Positions 38,634-52,533 of a stretch of 64,000 nt of DNA are shown here, in pieces. This DNA comes from Serinus canaria. Its lineage: Eukaryota; Chordata; Aves; Passeriformes; Fringillidae. Under the pieces are notes generated by a model. The model was not told where the DNA came from and did no database searches. It saw only the letters and a program-made list of their open reading frames with translations. The stretch covers positions 19,850,765 to 19,914,764 of the forward strand of contig NC_066322.1 in the NCBI RefSeq assembly GCF_022539315.1, read 5' to 3'. The translations under genes and the position numbers were made by a program. Positions within the stretch are counted from its first letter, which is position 1, and every line of letters begins with the position of its first letter.

Positions 38634-39474
38634 ATAACCAAGCACAGCACGTTTTGTTTCTAGATAGATATAATAGAGAATTGCATCTAAGCATTGAATT
38701 CAGCTATTTCAATGAATAATATTTTCCCATGTATCCATGTATTAGACTCAATGTCAAAGGCATATCACTTGCTAAATGAGCCTATGAAATATATATACAC
38801 TTTCTCAGGTTAAAATAAAATGTAAAAAAAATCCTAATCCAAGTTATCTAGAGCCAGATTGTTGCTAACTTCATTCAGATGGGTGATATCTTCATTCACA
38901 AGTACTCCCTTTATCTGTATGTTTTGATACAATTTAATCAATCAGTCTACAAAAATTTATTTTACTGCTACGTTAGCACTTGTCAATTAAGTAGCCACTA
39001 ATGTCAGCCTCCTTCAGGGAGCTGACTGAAAACTTACAAAAACATTGGCAAAGCAGCAGTTCCAAAGCCAACTGTTCCACAGAGGAGCACTGAACAATCT
39101 GCATGGCTGGCCCAAAGCAGCTGCCTTGTACATGGAGACAAAATTCTCTCTTCCATAATGGATGTACCACATGAAGTCTACAGCTCTCTAACTGCTGCTG
39201 AATCAACACCAAAACGCATTTCTTACTGTGGAAAACACCAGGACACCCAGTCTGAACAGTTACCAGCTAATTCAGAGGAGCCAAGCCAGATATTAGGATG
39301 GCTCCAATGCACAAGACACGTTCAGCATCTGTAGCCATCTTGATTTTGTCACAAGAACTGCGTGGCACTCAGCATTCAATTCAGATTCATGGCCTCCACA
39401 GGCATGCAATTACATCAGGTACTTTTCTTGAGTTGAAATATGCTTTAAAATATGATCCAGTTTTCATACAGACT

Positions 39475-39510
39475 CTGAAACTAAAATGAAAACTGAAACT
39501 AAAATCCAAA
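39475..39510 (+). repeat. 18-bp tandem duplication
   Basis: Two adjacent copies of an 18-bp unit are present: CTGAAACTAAAATGAAAA (39475-39492) and CTGAAACTAAAATCCAAA (39493-39510). They differ at two positions. This is a small, fairly old tandem duplication. Confidence 0.8.
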
Positions 39511-41491
39511 CTCTCAGAACAGGCAGCATTAGCAGCATTCATGTGTCTGTTTGCACAGGCACTAAATGTGAGTCTGGGACAAGAGGATTGCAGTTTTGAA
39601 TAGAGCCTGTCTTAATAGCTGTCCTTTTGTGAAACTGTAATTTATTTTCAATTATTTCTATGAATAAGCTTTCAAAAATATGTGTTGCTACATTAGGATA
39701 TTTAATTAACTAATAATAAGAGAAGTTACAAGCAATCAGATATATTTTTTCAACAATTAATCACTTGAATTAATGCTCAGCTTCTTTGAAATATTTGCAC
39801 AGCTTCCAAGTTTTTTACTGAAACGCTGCACCAAGTTGATCCTTTCTTAAATCTGATATTTTATCTTCAGCTCAAAATTTTCCATCTTTCCCAGAACAAA
39901 CTGCCAAAGGGAGCAAACCACTGAAGAGATCAGCAGTGAAACTGTGATTTTCAAATTGATTTGTAAACAGCCATAATGCAAAGCAGGCATTAATTTATTG
40001 GTGCTCTGAAAACCTCTGGCTAATTTATCAAGCCAGGCAGTGCATAGTGCAGAAAGCACTTGGAAGGAAAGAGTCAGAGAGAGGTCAGTTCCTGAGCTGC
40101 AGCTCATTTCCACTGAGCCATTGGCCTGAGCAGTGCACATCAGACACTCCAGGAGCAAACCCTGGGCCTGCCTTTCCCAGCCAAATGTGGCAAACAGCAG
40201 GCATTAATACAGATGTGAAAAGCCTTACACCCACTCTGTTAGCTCAAACAACCAGCACAGTTTTTGGTTAGATTGCTGCACCTGCAGACATGACCCACCC
40301 CAGTGAGGGAAAATCCTCTCATCCGAACCTGTGTCAGCACCTCTGTTGGGAGCCCTTACAGGCACCTGAGAGCTTTGGGTCAGTTTTGCAGGCATGGTGC
40401 AAAAATCCCTGCTGCACCTCACCTGAGAGCCTGTAAGGCTTCAGTACAATTTGTTCAGAGTCCTTCAACTACCAAAATGTGAGCAAGCCCCCCAGCACAG
40501 CCACTGCTGTAGGTGAGGGGGCCAGTTCCCTGGGCTCCTCAGCCCCTGTGTGTTCTGCAGGAACTCAGAACCCCCTTCCAGACTGCTACACCAACATAGG
40601 AGCTGCTCTCCTAAACTAATATTTCACTTAAACAACAACATTCTTATCAGGATACTATTAATAAGCCTAAGGAACTACATGCAATGGTCAAACATGTCAA
40701 ATACATTAAATTTGTATGAACATGGAGCAAAAAGGCAGCAGAAAACAGACCAGCTTTAACTTCTGCTCTTCTTGTCTTTTGCTGCTCTACTGCAATCAAA
40801 AGAATTGCCGGCTTCTCTCTTCCACAAATCTATTGTGAGAGGTACATCTTTGTGATTAGAAAAGCTGCAAACCCAGCATTCTCTAAACTCAGCAAGTCTG
40901 TTTCTCAGGACAAAGACAAGTGCCTGTTTCCCAGCTTTGAGACAAACTTACTTCTCTCTTTTGATGAAAAAAGGATTTTCCGTGACCCGCAGAGGTTGCA
41001 TGTTAACAGAAGCTATTTCTGCTCAATCAAGTGGCACAACAGGACCCTGCTCTGGAGAAAAGAAAATTAAGGAAGTTCAGATGGCTCAAGCAGGCACGCC
41101 AAGGGGATCTGTAGGAACCTCCGTGCTGGCTTTCTGCCTCCACTCCCCAGAAGGTGAGGGGTGAAGTCAGCAAGGAGGCCGTACCAAGGGGCCGTGCAGA
41201 GCATCCTCACCACAATCCCAGCCCAAGGCAGAAAATAGCATTGCTCAAATGTTGAAGCACAGAAATGTAGAAAAATTCATACAGTTTTTTTCAGATGATT
41301 AATAAAATTATGTTACAGATCAATGACTTCTTAAAAGAAGACTTTTATTTTTTTTCTAGCACTTTTGCTCAGACTCAGATCAGTCAGACACAACAAAGGC
41401 GTTACCATTTAGGAACAGAGGTGAAAAAGTTTTGATACTCCAAAATCTGTTTCTACATCTGTGTCATGGATTAAAAAGAGTGAAATTTATG

Positions 41492-41531
41492 TCTATCTCT
41501 ATATTATATCTCTATATATTATCTCTATTTA
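41492..41531 (+). repeat. Imperfect TATCTC/TATA simple repeat
   Basis: The tract is made of TCTATCTCTATAT-like steps with interruptions and contains only A, T and C. It is a diverged microsatellite. Confidence 0.7.
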
Positions 41532-43110
41532 TATTCAATTGAAGTTGATTTCCATTTTAAAGTAGCAGAGTATCTTGTATAGCTTCTGGGATGGCAAAAA
41601 CACAATGTATACATTTCTGATCTAGGATTTAATTTTATATATTTAAACACAATTTGTTGGCTTACAGCACTAGTTGGGCTAGAGCAAATATTGCCTTTTA
41701 AAACTTTATGGAACTAATTCATGGTGTAGGGCAGGCACAGACTTGATCTCCTGGCAGCAAAATTTTATGTTTCCATTTCAGCAATACTGCCTAACACAAT
41801 AATATCAGGCCAGCAAATCTTAAATATAAGTTAAGCTAACATGATCCATCGCCTTATAAAGCAAAAGTACCCTGTGGAGTCATGCTGAATATGCCAAGTG
41901 ATTTTTCAAAATTTAATCATCCTAAATGTCAGATAAAGGTGCTTTTGCTGTCATTCTTTAAAACCAGGAAAGAAATCCGAGTGTGCCTTCAAGTTATACA
42001 GAAAACAGTTCGAAAATAGCTGTGTTAAAATATTAATCTGCTGTGTGCTAAACGTAAGGAAGGAAATATTGACTTGTTTTAGTGAAAAATAAAGAATTGT
42101 ATATTTTATTTTTGCCAATAAAGATCACCAGTTTTCATATCAATATAGATATTACTGTTTCCTTCTAAGGTCAATTTATCTTTTGATGATGCTTCCATAG
42201 CAGATGTTGCACAATGACAGCAATGATAGATACTCTGATAAAAAATTTCAGTGTGCCTCTAATCAAACCTGTGTTGACTTTAACTCTGGAGTTGGTGAAA
42301 TAAACAAGCTGGAATGTTTCATACCCATGCTCTTAACCAGTCCCACTGATGGAATGGGATTGACATGAAGACTATTCACTAGAAGGCTGGACAAGGAAAT
42401 GTGATATCACAGGCTCCATGCAGCTGAATAGAAAGTAGGAGTTGAATCATACTGAGAAATTTGAGTATTTGTAAAGTAAATGATGACTTATTCATAGTGC
42501 CTCCCCTAAGGCCACCTTATTGAGATGAGGGAGAGAGGATGTCCTGAATTATTTTTTTGAATTTCACCTTTAGAAAGAGTGAATATCACTACATAAAATT
42601 AAGTAAAATAAAATAACCAGCATATCATAAATTACACTAGAAAATCTCAGAGAAAAAGAGAAATAAATAAATACAATGGTTATGTAAATGATTAAGTTAA
42701 TAACTATTTTAAACTATGGAAGAACTGTGGATGGCATCAATGGATTTCTTCCCACCCATTCTCTTTTCTCTAATGTCATGTATAAAATATTTCACATTTG
42801 CAGTTTCTATGCTACCACATGGATCAAACCAGTCTGTAAAATTCTCCATGTCCTGCAGCACATAGGATTTAATTTTAGGAGGATATCAGGCTTGGAATAA
42901 GCTTTGAGCCATCACCTCATCTTTCAAAACCTGTAACCTTACTTGCCAATTTACACACACAAATGAAATGTGCATAATGAGTCATGGTCAAATTCAGGTA
43001 ACATTCCTATGAACAAGGCTGTGATGGAAAACAGGATCTGACGGATCAGGACTGCAGTATTCTGTTTAGCACACACTGTCTTGCATTCTGGAACAGTGGA
43101 ATGTTCAAAC

Positions 43111-43305
43111 AAACAAACAAGTCAGCCTCCCCCTCCCACCCACTGCTAAAAAAACCCCAACACACAACCAAAGCAAAAGACAAACCAAATCAACAACAGA
43201 ACACATAAACCACCCATAAAAAATGAACAAAAAAAACCCAACTGAACAAAAAAAAAGCAACCAAATCTATAAAACAAAAAACCCACACATGGATCAACAA
43301 ACAAC
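43111..43305 (+). repeat. A/C-rich, G-depleted low-complexity tract
   Basis: Nearly 200 bp consist mostly of A and C (AAAC, AACC and CACA steps), with very few G and T on the plus strand. It begins with an AAAC repeat (about 43107-43120), then a C-rich stretch (43126-43142), whose complement has runs of G of 2, 5, 3 and 3 separated by single bases. There is no fixed repeat unit. Strand asymmetry of this degree is unusual for the window. Confidence 0.75.
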
Positions 43306-46110
43306 CTTCCCAAAAATTAACACAACCCCCAAGAACACCTTAAGACAGAGGCAGTGCCTACATCTTGAATGGTGCTCAGAGCACTTATAGCTCTTCATGC
43401 TGAAATGAAAGTTGAAGAAATGCCAAGAACCCTGAGAAAACAGATTCCTGAAAATAATCTTTATAAAACCCACTTTAAGGGAGAAATACCTTTTTGTACA
43501 GTGCATGAAGTACAGCCATGCTTTTGACAAATAACCCTTATCATTTTGATAGCAGTTCACTGATTATATACATCTTTAGATATCTATTTCATTCCTTGCC
43601 CCAAGTGACATAAATTATGCTTATGGCAAAGCCTCAAGAAGGTTTCTAAACATGAAGACTAACACCTCTTGTCTGTGAAACTCAACCGCAAGACTAGAGG
43701 CCTCCAGTGAGTGACTAATGAAACCCTTGCCATTGCACCATTTCTACATTCAGTGGCTATGAACAAGACATAAAAGCTATTTCTGTATATTAGTGAAGTT
43801 TAGGATGGTTCTTTAAAAATTTTCTGTATCAAAAATAAGTAAAGCAATACAACTGCCATATTGTAAAAGTCATTGCCTTTTTGATAATTCACTGAGGGAA
43901 TATCAAAGTCCAGAAGATGGAAAACACTGAGCAATAGACACTTAGAGGCTGTAATCATCAGAATATGCATTTTACCCTGCATGAGAAAGAAAAGAGTTTA
44001 TGCTTGACTGCATTTTCTACTAAACCCACAAATTAGTTGTCAGATCATCTTGTTAAAAATTACAATATTTATTTACTTTATTGCAGCTACACTGCTTCTA
44101 ATATGGATTTACTTGTACTAATAATTTGTGTCCATTCAGCTTATAATCACCATCCATTTTAATTTTGTGTTGTTGAAATTCCTCTCAAATTTTCTTGTTC
44201 AAAACAAGAGAAATCAGAAACATTAAATGAATTAAATACATGTGTATTATATAACCACACCTCAGTCATTTTTGCTCAACTTCTTTCCAGTGTCATAATT
44301 CTATTATTTAGCATTCCCTTCTCATTTAGCCAGCCAGTCCATGCTACTCATTCACTTTTGGTGACCACCTGACTCTGACCCAAAAGTTTCTCATCCTTTT
44401 CTGATTACTGCAAGACAATCCACATTCTCACAAGGTAGCAAGCCTATGAAATTACTATTTTTAAGGAACATGTTCCAACTAGTTAGAAATAAAATCAGTT
44501 CCAGCTGACTAGCAGTGGCTTTAAAAACATTAAAAACATAATACTTCAGTTTAGATACAAGTGATGGCACAAGTGAGCAAGATCAAATAATTTCTCCACT
44601 TAAATAAATTTTTAACAAAATATACTGGGGATGGAAAGACTAGGATATGATTCTGAAGACATATTTATGTAATTCACTTGTCCTACCAGACACTACCTGA
44701 GTTTTACATGTCATTTGCCTTAAGTTTTGCAATACAAGCCTGTGAGCTAAGCAACAAGACACTCAGTAAAGACTTGTAAATTGTCACATATATTTTCTCT
44801 TTTAAGGATAGAAAACATATAAAATATCATTTCAGATTTGTTAAGCAGCTCAGCATTCATTAACATTGCAGCTGAAGTTCAATTTTTACCAGATATTTAA
44901 AGCAATGCAAAAAGTTAATTAAAGTCTGTCAAGAATTCATGTTACACACAAAAAACTACATTGAGTGCTTCATTTACCGCAAAACAAACTTTAGTTGTCA
45001 AAGAATTTGAGATTTTGCTTATATTAGGAACACAGAGTTTTCCTTAAACTAAGATATAAAACTTAACTGCTAAAGTTTCATTTCCTTAGTGGAAAAGACC
45101 TATTCCCATGACAGCCACTCAGATTCCAGACTGGTGCAACCCGCAGCTCAAAGAGCCATTCCCTCTGGGCCAGGTGATCATATTCTAACCATGTCATCAA
45201 GAAACTTCAAATACCCCAGGGCATTCCAGTGTACAAATCATCCAGAATTCTATCTCAGCCAGGTAACCTTGTGGAATTCCTTACTTAGAGCTTAATCAGT
45301 GGAATGAGGTCTGTAATGCCAGGATGTAGCTTCACCTGGGACAAATCCCTACAAAATTGCAATAAGGACTTTAGACAATAATCTAAGACACTACAGAAAA
45401 AAAATATTTAAGTAAGTAATAACTGCTGTTATTGCTGCAAAAGACAAAGTAAAAGTTTAGGGGGTTGTTAGGGCTTGGTTTTTTTTTTTTTTTCTTGTGA
45501 TTGTTGTTGTGGTTTTTTTCTTAAAGCAGACAACAAGCCAAGTCAAACAAACGACAATACAAAATGCAGATGTTGTACTACAGTATTCCTTTCAGGTAAT
45601 ATATTTATTTTCAAAGCCACTTGCTCCAAGGTTTAGCAAATAATCTGGATATGGTTTGCAGAATTTTCATCCTGCTTATTAAGCAGATGTAATATTAAGC
45701 ACTGCAGGAGGCTGCCAAATTGGAATTCATTATGAGTAAATCTCATAGTGAAAATTAATTCTTTAGAAGAATATTAATTTGCATTAAATGCTAGTATGAA
45801 TATATTACATCATACAACAAAAATGTGTAGTAATGTAAATATGTAACACAGAGCATATATATCACCCCTTCTTCTCTCTCTCAAATTTTTCCTGGGCTGG
45901 GGGGAAAAAAGGAGAAAGCTGGAGTAGCCACTGAGGATGACACACTTTTTCTATCAGCTTTGTGTCCTCTCTAGTTTTGCCATAGCAACTAAGCTAAATC
46001 TTCCTCCTTTGGCATCATTAGCCTGATGCTTTGGCTGTGGAGAAAAGAAATTGTGATTTGAGAGGGCTTTGAAGGCATAGGATCTCCCTTCAGACTGGAA
46101 TCTGCCACGA
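43306..46110. other. Gene-free, AT-rich interval
   Basis: No open frame exceeds 88 codons (43294-43560, minus, overlapping the A/C-rich tract). A run of 15 T lies at 45479-45493, followed by TTGTTGTTG-type sequence. The stretches 44810-44960 and 45655-45800 contain dense homeodomain-like words; the latter is listed separately. Confidence 0.55.
45655..45800. promoter_or_regulatory. Candidate POU/homeodomain motif cluster
   Basis: The segment contains TTATTAAGC, GAATTCATTATGAG, AAAATTAATT and ATATTAATTTGCATTAAAT. The last holds a canonical POU octamer ATTTGCAT (45778-45785) flanked on both sides by TAAT-type homeodomain cores. Such composition is common in developmental enhancers and conserved non-coding elements of vertebrates. 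It is also easily produced by AT-rich DNA, so conservation would have to be shown. Confidence 0.2.
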
Positions 46111-46340
46111 AGCCCCTAGCTCGGGTCAGTGCCACCATCTCTGGCACACAGAGTTCAGCCCTGAAACCAAGGGCTGAACTGACCCGGGTGCACAGGGAAC
46201 TGCTCTCGTGCTGCCCGGGGACACTGCTGGCAGCAGCAGCCCTGGAGCAGGAGCTGGATCCCTCTGGGTTTCCTGAGCCAGCACAGCTGGCACAGCAGAG
46301 ACCAAACCTAGACAGACCCCTGGTAACATGAGCTGTCACC
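46111..46340. other. G+C-rich patch with nested inverted repeats
   Basis: The patch stands out from its AT-rich surroundings and has five CpGs between 46108 and 46217. It contains an 11-bp perfect inverted repeat, AGTTCAGCCCT (46152-46162) with AGGGCTGAACT (46170-46180), around a seven-base loop. An outer pair, CGGGTCAGT (46122-46130) with ACTGACCCG (46178-46186), shares three bases with the inner right arm, so the two stems are alternatives. The minus-strand frames of 116 and 67 codons here (45989-46339, 46126-46329) are in different frames, overlap, and resemble nothing known. The patch may be an unnamed old repeat. Confidence 0.4.
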
Positions 46341-49300
46341 AGCCCAGGTTATTATCCTGCTGGGATCTTCTTTCCCCCTCCAGCAGAGGATATCTTCCCT
46401 CAGAGCAGCTGCACAGGCTGGACCAGGATCTGTAAAAATCTGAGTAGCACTCTTTTAGCCTTGGTGACTAAACTACATAAAGGCTTCTCTCCAATTTTAC
46501 TGATTTTCTGCCTTACAAAGGAATTGAAAGTTAGGGCAGCTTTATCTTAATGTTAGCTAAATTCCAGTACTTCCACTAAATTCTGTTCATAAACAAATAT
46601 TTTAAGCACAATATGCCAGACATCCTAGAGATCAAAACAGCTTCCCCTGAGAATAGTTGTTCTTCATTCACCCAGAGAAAAAAGCAAGATTATTTGTGAA
46701 AAGATGATTAAAATGGAACATCATATTCTCTGAAATAAACACAAACCTCATATTTAACTCAAAATAGTTATGATTTATGACAACATCAATAACACTAAGT
46801 GCAACATTAAACTATTCAATAAAAATTATTCTGGTTTTAAAGAGGAGTATTTAAGAGAAAAAAAGCTATATACTAAACAATAAGATTACACCATTTACAG
46901 AAATTACTTCTGTGTTTCTCTCATCACAGAATCATGTCATGCACCAATGTGCATGAGCCATAAGAGCAGGATGATGAAGCAGTCCTAGTGGCAGGACAGA
47001 ACACTGCTAGCCATTTGGCAATTCTAGCTCAAATAGCCCATTTCCCATTCGGAATTCTGCTCTAGTTCCGTTAATGAACATCATATTCATTACAAGACAG
47101 AGCTGCAGTTCCTTGCAAGGGCAAAAGTTGTCTATAAAAATGTCACTTGTTTATATGATGCATATCATCCATTTTCAAATGAAAAATAGTGGAAATAGCA
47201 GCAATTTTATATACTTCAAAGATAAAACTTCACAACTTTTCACTTTCAAATAGCATTATGTCAAATTTCTTTTTATAAAAATTAAAGAGTTAAAAAGAAT
47301 GCTTCTCTGCCAAGTATTCATATTTTTCCCTCCAAGTCATATTATTCAAAGTGCCTCTAAAAAAACCCCACAAACCTGTGTCAGATTGATTTATTTATCT
47401 TAATTTCTTTTTACTTTCCTTTTGTTTCAGCAGTCAAGCAAAAAAATCCATTATTTGCCTAGTTCTGCTCTGCTATACTTAATGTTCTTATGGTGCTCTC
47501 AGAAGAGAACACAGGACAGCATACCAATCACTCTGGGCAACACACTGGGTGGTTTGCATGTTTAAATCAGAGAAACCTCAGACAGCTTTTGGGTTCATAG
47601 AAATCAGACATGGCTGACCCACAGCTCAGACTGTTCTGTATGCTAAGCATTCATAGCAGCAGTCCTCAAAGGGATAAACAGTCTCATTATGACTGCAGCT
47701 GTATTCAGATTGGAGACTAAAATACACCAGATCCTCGAGGATTTGCAATGAAAGCTGTAGGTGTTATTCTCACTATCTAACCTCTTTGGCTCATTTTGCC
47801 TAATTCTGTCCATGAACTTTGAGGTTCTGCAGGTAGCAATGAATACTTATGACCTATATTCAAAATATTTTGACTTGCTGTTTGACCCATCTGCCATACC
47901 CAGGTGGCATTACTGATGGGCTCGTGTTCAGTGAGGCCAATAATATTGTTAAGCACTTTTTCCCTGTTTCTATACTTCCTTTTTTAGCTCATGTGTTGCA
48001 CTGGGTTCCTTGATTTTGCAGAGAACTGGATTAAGCTAAAGTCCTGTCATTTAATCTTGGATGTTTGCAACAGAAGATTTCCTCCTTGTCATTTCAGGGC
48101 AAGAGCAAGGGGAGTTGCACCTCCTCTTGGGAACTATAAGGACAGGAATTTGGAATAACAGTGGGAAATATTTCTTCTATGCTCAGCACGTACTGAAACT
48201 ACCTCAGATCTGGACAATGATTCTTCATATTGTAGACTCCTCCTATCAGTTGGTAAATGAGCTCTCTGCATCCCATATTTTATAAGAGTATAAATAAATA
48301 TTTTGTTGGTTAAATGTCTATAAAAAACCTAATTCTTTAAATTTGACCATTATATTCAGGAAAGAGCAAAACAGCAAGATGTAATTCAAATCAACAGTAT
48401 TTCCAAAGCAAAATATTTCAAGAAGTCAGTCTCCATCATGGTGATACAGTGTAATGAATGCCATCAAAACCTTGAAAATTATGCTTGCTATGAGCAAATG
48501 TTTCACCCTTTTCTGCCTTTTCTTTGTTGTTCTATTTTTTGTCTTTTACCTTATTCCTTAATCCAAGATTGAAAATAGGCATCTTAATTTCATCTCATAT
48601 AATGATGATTTACTTCAACTCTTCCTCAGCTAAAATTATTTATTACACTTCAGACTCTATGTATTCAAAAGTTTTAAGTATAAACCCCATAACTTCCTCA
48701 GCTAAGAAGTCTAGCACCTAACTCAGCTTTTCCTCAGAAATGTAGTAGCCATTAATCATCACACAAAGCACATTCTTGCTCTCTCCAGGCAAAATGATTC
48801 TGTAGCACCACCTAGTGAGATGACATCACTGTCTGTGATGGAACTCTGAATTCTCAATCAATATTGATCTGCCACTTCCACTTTTGGAGAATGTCACTGG
48901 TTTCAAGACTGTAATTCAAATTCCAACACAAAATATATGATATGCAGTGATGCTAGGGGTCACAGGAACCCTTTTTTCCATATTCAGAATGGAACAAGTT
49001 CATTGCCCACTGTGGAGATGGAAGGGTGCCTTGACCACCTCCTTCCCCTCTCCTTGAGATGTCTACTTTAAAAACACAGTAGTATCTGACATGCCTTGAG
49101 TATTCCTTTCTACCCCTATCTTACTGCACCACTGCTCATTAAAAGCATTCTCTGAACTTCCTTCACTTCCAAAGACTGTCAAAGTGAACTCTGTGAAGGC
49201 CAGAAAATTCCATCATATTACTGTGAACAAGCAGAGGACTTGAGGGAGAGTGTCCAGGATTTGGTAATGAGATCCTTCAAATCCAGTAGCTTTCATCGAT

Positions 49301-52300
49301 TAGCAACCTAACCTTTCTGTGAAGTAGACACAGAAACTCAAGAGCAGCAAGTTCTTTCATGTCTAAATCCAAAGAAAACTTTCTCCTGAACTCCTGTGAT
49401 GATCAGCATATTGGGATTAAGTATGAAATTTGATTATCCCTCTCTTAGCTTGCATAACTACAAAGTTTTATTAAAAGTCTGAAAATCCTATTTCACCAAA
49501 GGTTGCTTTTTCCAACCTTCCAACTAAACCAGTGAAAAAGAGGCAGGTATGAGCTGATTTTTAGTTGCTTAAGATAGAGTAGGGATACACCTGTTTTGGA
49601 AGACATTTAATAAAAAGAGAATACAACATAAAATACTCCAACCATTTAAATGATTCTTGTTTCCCAGGAACTCCTTTAGAGATCCACAAAATGAAAACCA
49701 CTGGAAAACACTGGGAGAACCTGTAATGTCCTCCTTAGGCTGCTTAATTAATCAAAATGTTATCAAATCTATAGCCATCTTCTAACTTCTGAAGGCCAGC
49801 TATGACTTCAGACCAAAGCAGCCTCATGCTTAAACAGAGTGTTAATTGTGACAGAAGGAAGGTTGCTTTTATGACTTTGGAGAAGTCGTTCAGTTGTTCT
49901 CAGGGGAAATTAACAGTATAGGAATTTAAAGAATCCAGCCCACACCTCACCTCTATATAACGTAATCAATTCTTTAATCAAAAATTCTGCATTAACCAAA
50001 ACTTCTCCTGTATTTTCTCCAACTGAACTGAAACACATCTTTAAATTAGTTAATTTTGCTTGGAAGCAGAGCATGCAGGTGTACACGAGTCATTAAAAGC
50101 ACAATGTGATCAATTCATGCATCTATTCATGTCATGTTTGGATATTTTCTGCGCTGCTTCTCATTCGAGCCCACACATGCCTAGTGCAAACCTTTGCTTT
50201 TTTTTGATGCATTTCTGACATTCTGAATCATCAGTCTATTATCTGGCTGCTTATCAGTCACTTCCTAGAGCTCCTATATTCCCACTGCACAGCTACAAAC
50301 ACCAAACTATTCCAGGCCTTCAGCCACACACCCAGTTCATCCTGCCAGCACTCTCACCCCATCAGCACTGCATGGACTCATTAAGAGCACCCAGTCCATG
50401 AAAGGCTCCACAGAATGGTAGTTCCTAACTGTATACTCAAGCCTAAGCATTACATATTTTTAGGAACCTTTCCTAGAAAAAAATGAATAAAATATTCCTT
50501 ATTCATGACAGAAAGGAGGATGTGTGTTGATATTTCGGAGCCAGCTAAGTTGTCTTTCTCCAATTTTTCTCCCATCTGCTTAAGAACTGGCAGTTCTTTA
50601 AAAGGGATTTTCTCCATATTTAATTCTCCTCTTTTAATTTTCAATATTTAATGTCATTTTCCTATTTCTATTTCCTCATATAGCATTTCTTTCTGTTACA
50701 GCTTTATCTGTATCTGTACCTATTCAAATATATTAAATGTTTCCAATGTGAAGGACATGGCTACACCTAAATACAATGACAGGTCAATGTTTTCATGTCT
50801 TTGGAATACTAGTCTGTTTATTTGAAATATTGTAAAAGAATGAGATGCAATTTGCACTTCTTTGTCCCTATTATTATGGAGTTTCTAAGTAAAAGTAATG
50901 TCTAAATACTTTATCAGTGAAGCAAACTTGTATTAGCCCCTGATGCTGAGAGTGATCTAGACAAACACAGAAACTGAGAGCTGAATTGCTCTCCAGGTGA
51001 CTCTCAGCCAGGGTACACTGGTACTGATCTCAGTACTTAATTCTATTAAAAACTCATGCCTTAAGCTTCTTCATTGGCTTGAAAATGTTCATGTATACTT
51101 TGAACAGATTACTTTACATTGCTGCTCTTTGAAGCACCACAGAAGAGTATTTGTCTAGACAAGAGTATGCTTCTTGTTACCCTACCACATGAAGTATTCA
51201 CTACTTTACAAGAGATTTTCTTTTGCATACACATACAGAGAGTTAGCAGAGTAATAAATTTTTGAGAGTTATTGCCCTCAAAAAGCAGAATTTTTGGCCA
51301 AAGGATGGGAGACTTCACTTTCATTAGCATACTTGCTGCTCTAACAACCAAGAACTGACCTGAGAAAAAGTTTTGTCAGAAGCCCAAACACCAGCTAGTG
51401 AGAACCTTTAGAAAAGGGTCCCTGCACAACACCCCTGCTGGGGCAAGCCCTCAGGAGCAGTTAAGGAGCATCAAGATTTTACTGGGAAACAAAGAAAACC
51501 ACTCCATTCTGCCAAATACACAAATCTGAATGAGCAGGATGAGTGACAGAAATGTCAGCATTTCATCAGCTATTTGAAAAACTTCCCATTTTATTCTTGG
51601 AGGGCAGCTTTTTGGGACAACCTCCAGAACTGGCTGCAGCTCCAGCTGTGGGCCATAGGGTAGTCCTCCTCCCCAGCAATCTTCCTGCAGGTTTTCCCAA
51701 ACCATGACCTGGTTCACCCTGGGAGCTGAGCTTAAAGCTCAGACACTCCTGGGCTAAGTTATTCACGATTACACATCTTCTGTTAATAACTCACACACAC
51801 TAACCAAAGCTGTCTGACAGTGTGATCAGATAATGTGCTCTGAAGGCATTTGAAATGCAATTGACTGTGTCTGGTATTGATAAAACAATTATCACCTTCC
51901 AGTAATAACTCATGAGAAAAATATTATCATTTTCATAAGGTCAGCGTATTTTGCTCATGGAAGTTAAAAAACAAAAGGATGGATTGAGAGAAAAAGGCAT
52001 TCTGGTCAGATGATTCATCAACTGCCAGGGGGAAAATCAACCTCAGGCATGATGCACAAACTGGGGGTTAAAATCCAAAGATAAGGTGTCATTTCAGCCA
52101 CCCTCTTTCAGAGAGTTACGTTTACACAGTGCAAAGCCTAGGGGTAATAACTGTGCCCCAGGATAGCTAACTCAGGAACACACAAACCACTTGCATGTGA
52201 CACACAAGTTTGTCAAGGATAGCAGGATGCTCTTTACCTGCTGCCCACCTCACCTGCACAGGTGAGCCATTTACAGCAACTCCAGGACACTCCACTCTCT

Positions 52301-52533
52301 TTACTATTTTTGGGTTATTAGCATCACAGTGAAACACAGAACCTCCACCTTTTGTTCCTGAGAAGCATGATGATGCCATCATTAATTCAATACCAAAAAG
52401 AAACAGAAGAGTAGCAACTATTTATTCACTTTTCCTCGGCTATTCTAACACTGCTGCTGGCATTTCTGTCACTGCCATTATGTTGCTGTTTTAAGTAGTT
52501 TTGCAATCAAATCTGAACCTTACCAACAAGTTC
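46341..52533. other. Gene-free interval
   Basis: Frames are at most about 88 codons (51451-51717, minus). Regions near 47460-47740, 50280-50400 and 51400-51720 are a little richer in G+C but carry no recognisable exon or element. T-rich and A-rich runs are short. Confidence 0.55.

Larger units (their letters stand above)
38634..43110. other. Gene-free interval with two G+C-richer patches
   Basis: Patches at about 40030-40560 and 41080-41220 are richer in G+C than their surroundings. The second contains CCAGAAGGTGAGG (41147-41159), a good splice-donor match preceded by an open plus-strand frame (40937-41164, 75 codons) and a different frame of 72 codons (40852-41070). Neither reads as a known exon. 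Tandem and TATCTC-type repeats are listed separately. I find no other element. Confidence 0.5.

Noticed and set aside
41147..41159. CCAGAAGGTGAGG splice-donor-like sequence after an open frame
   Set aside because: A good donor match alone is common by chance. No matching acceptor and known coding sequence could be paired with it.
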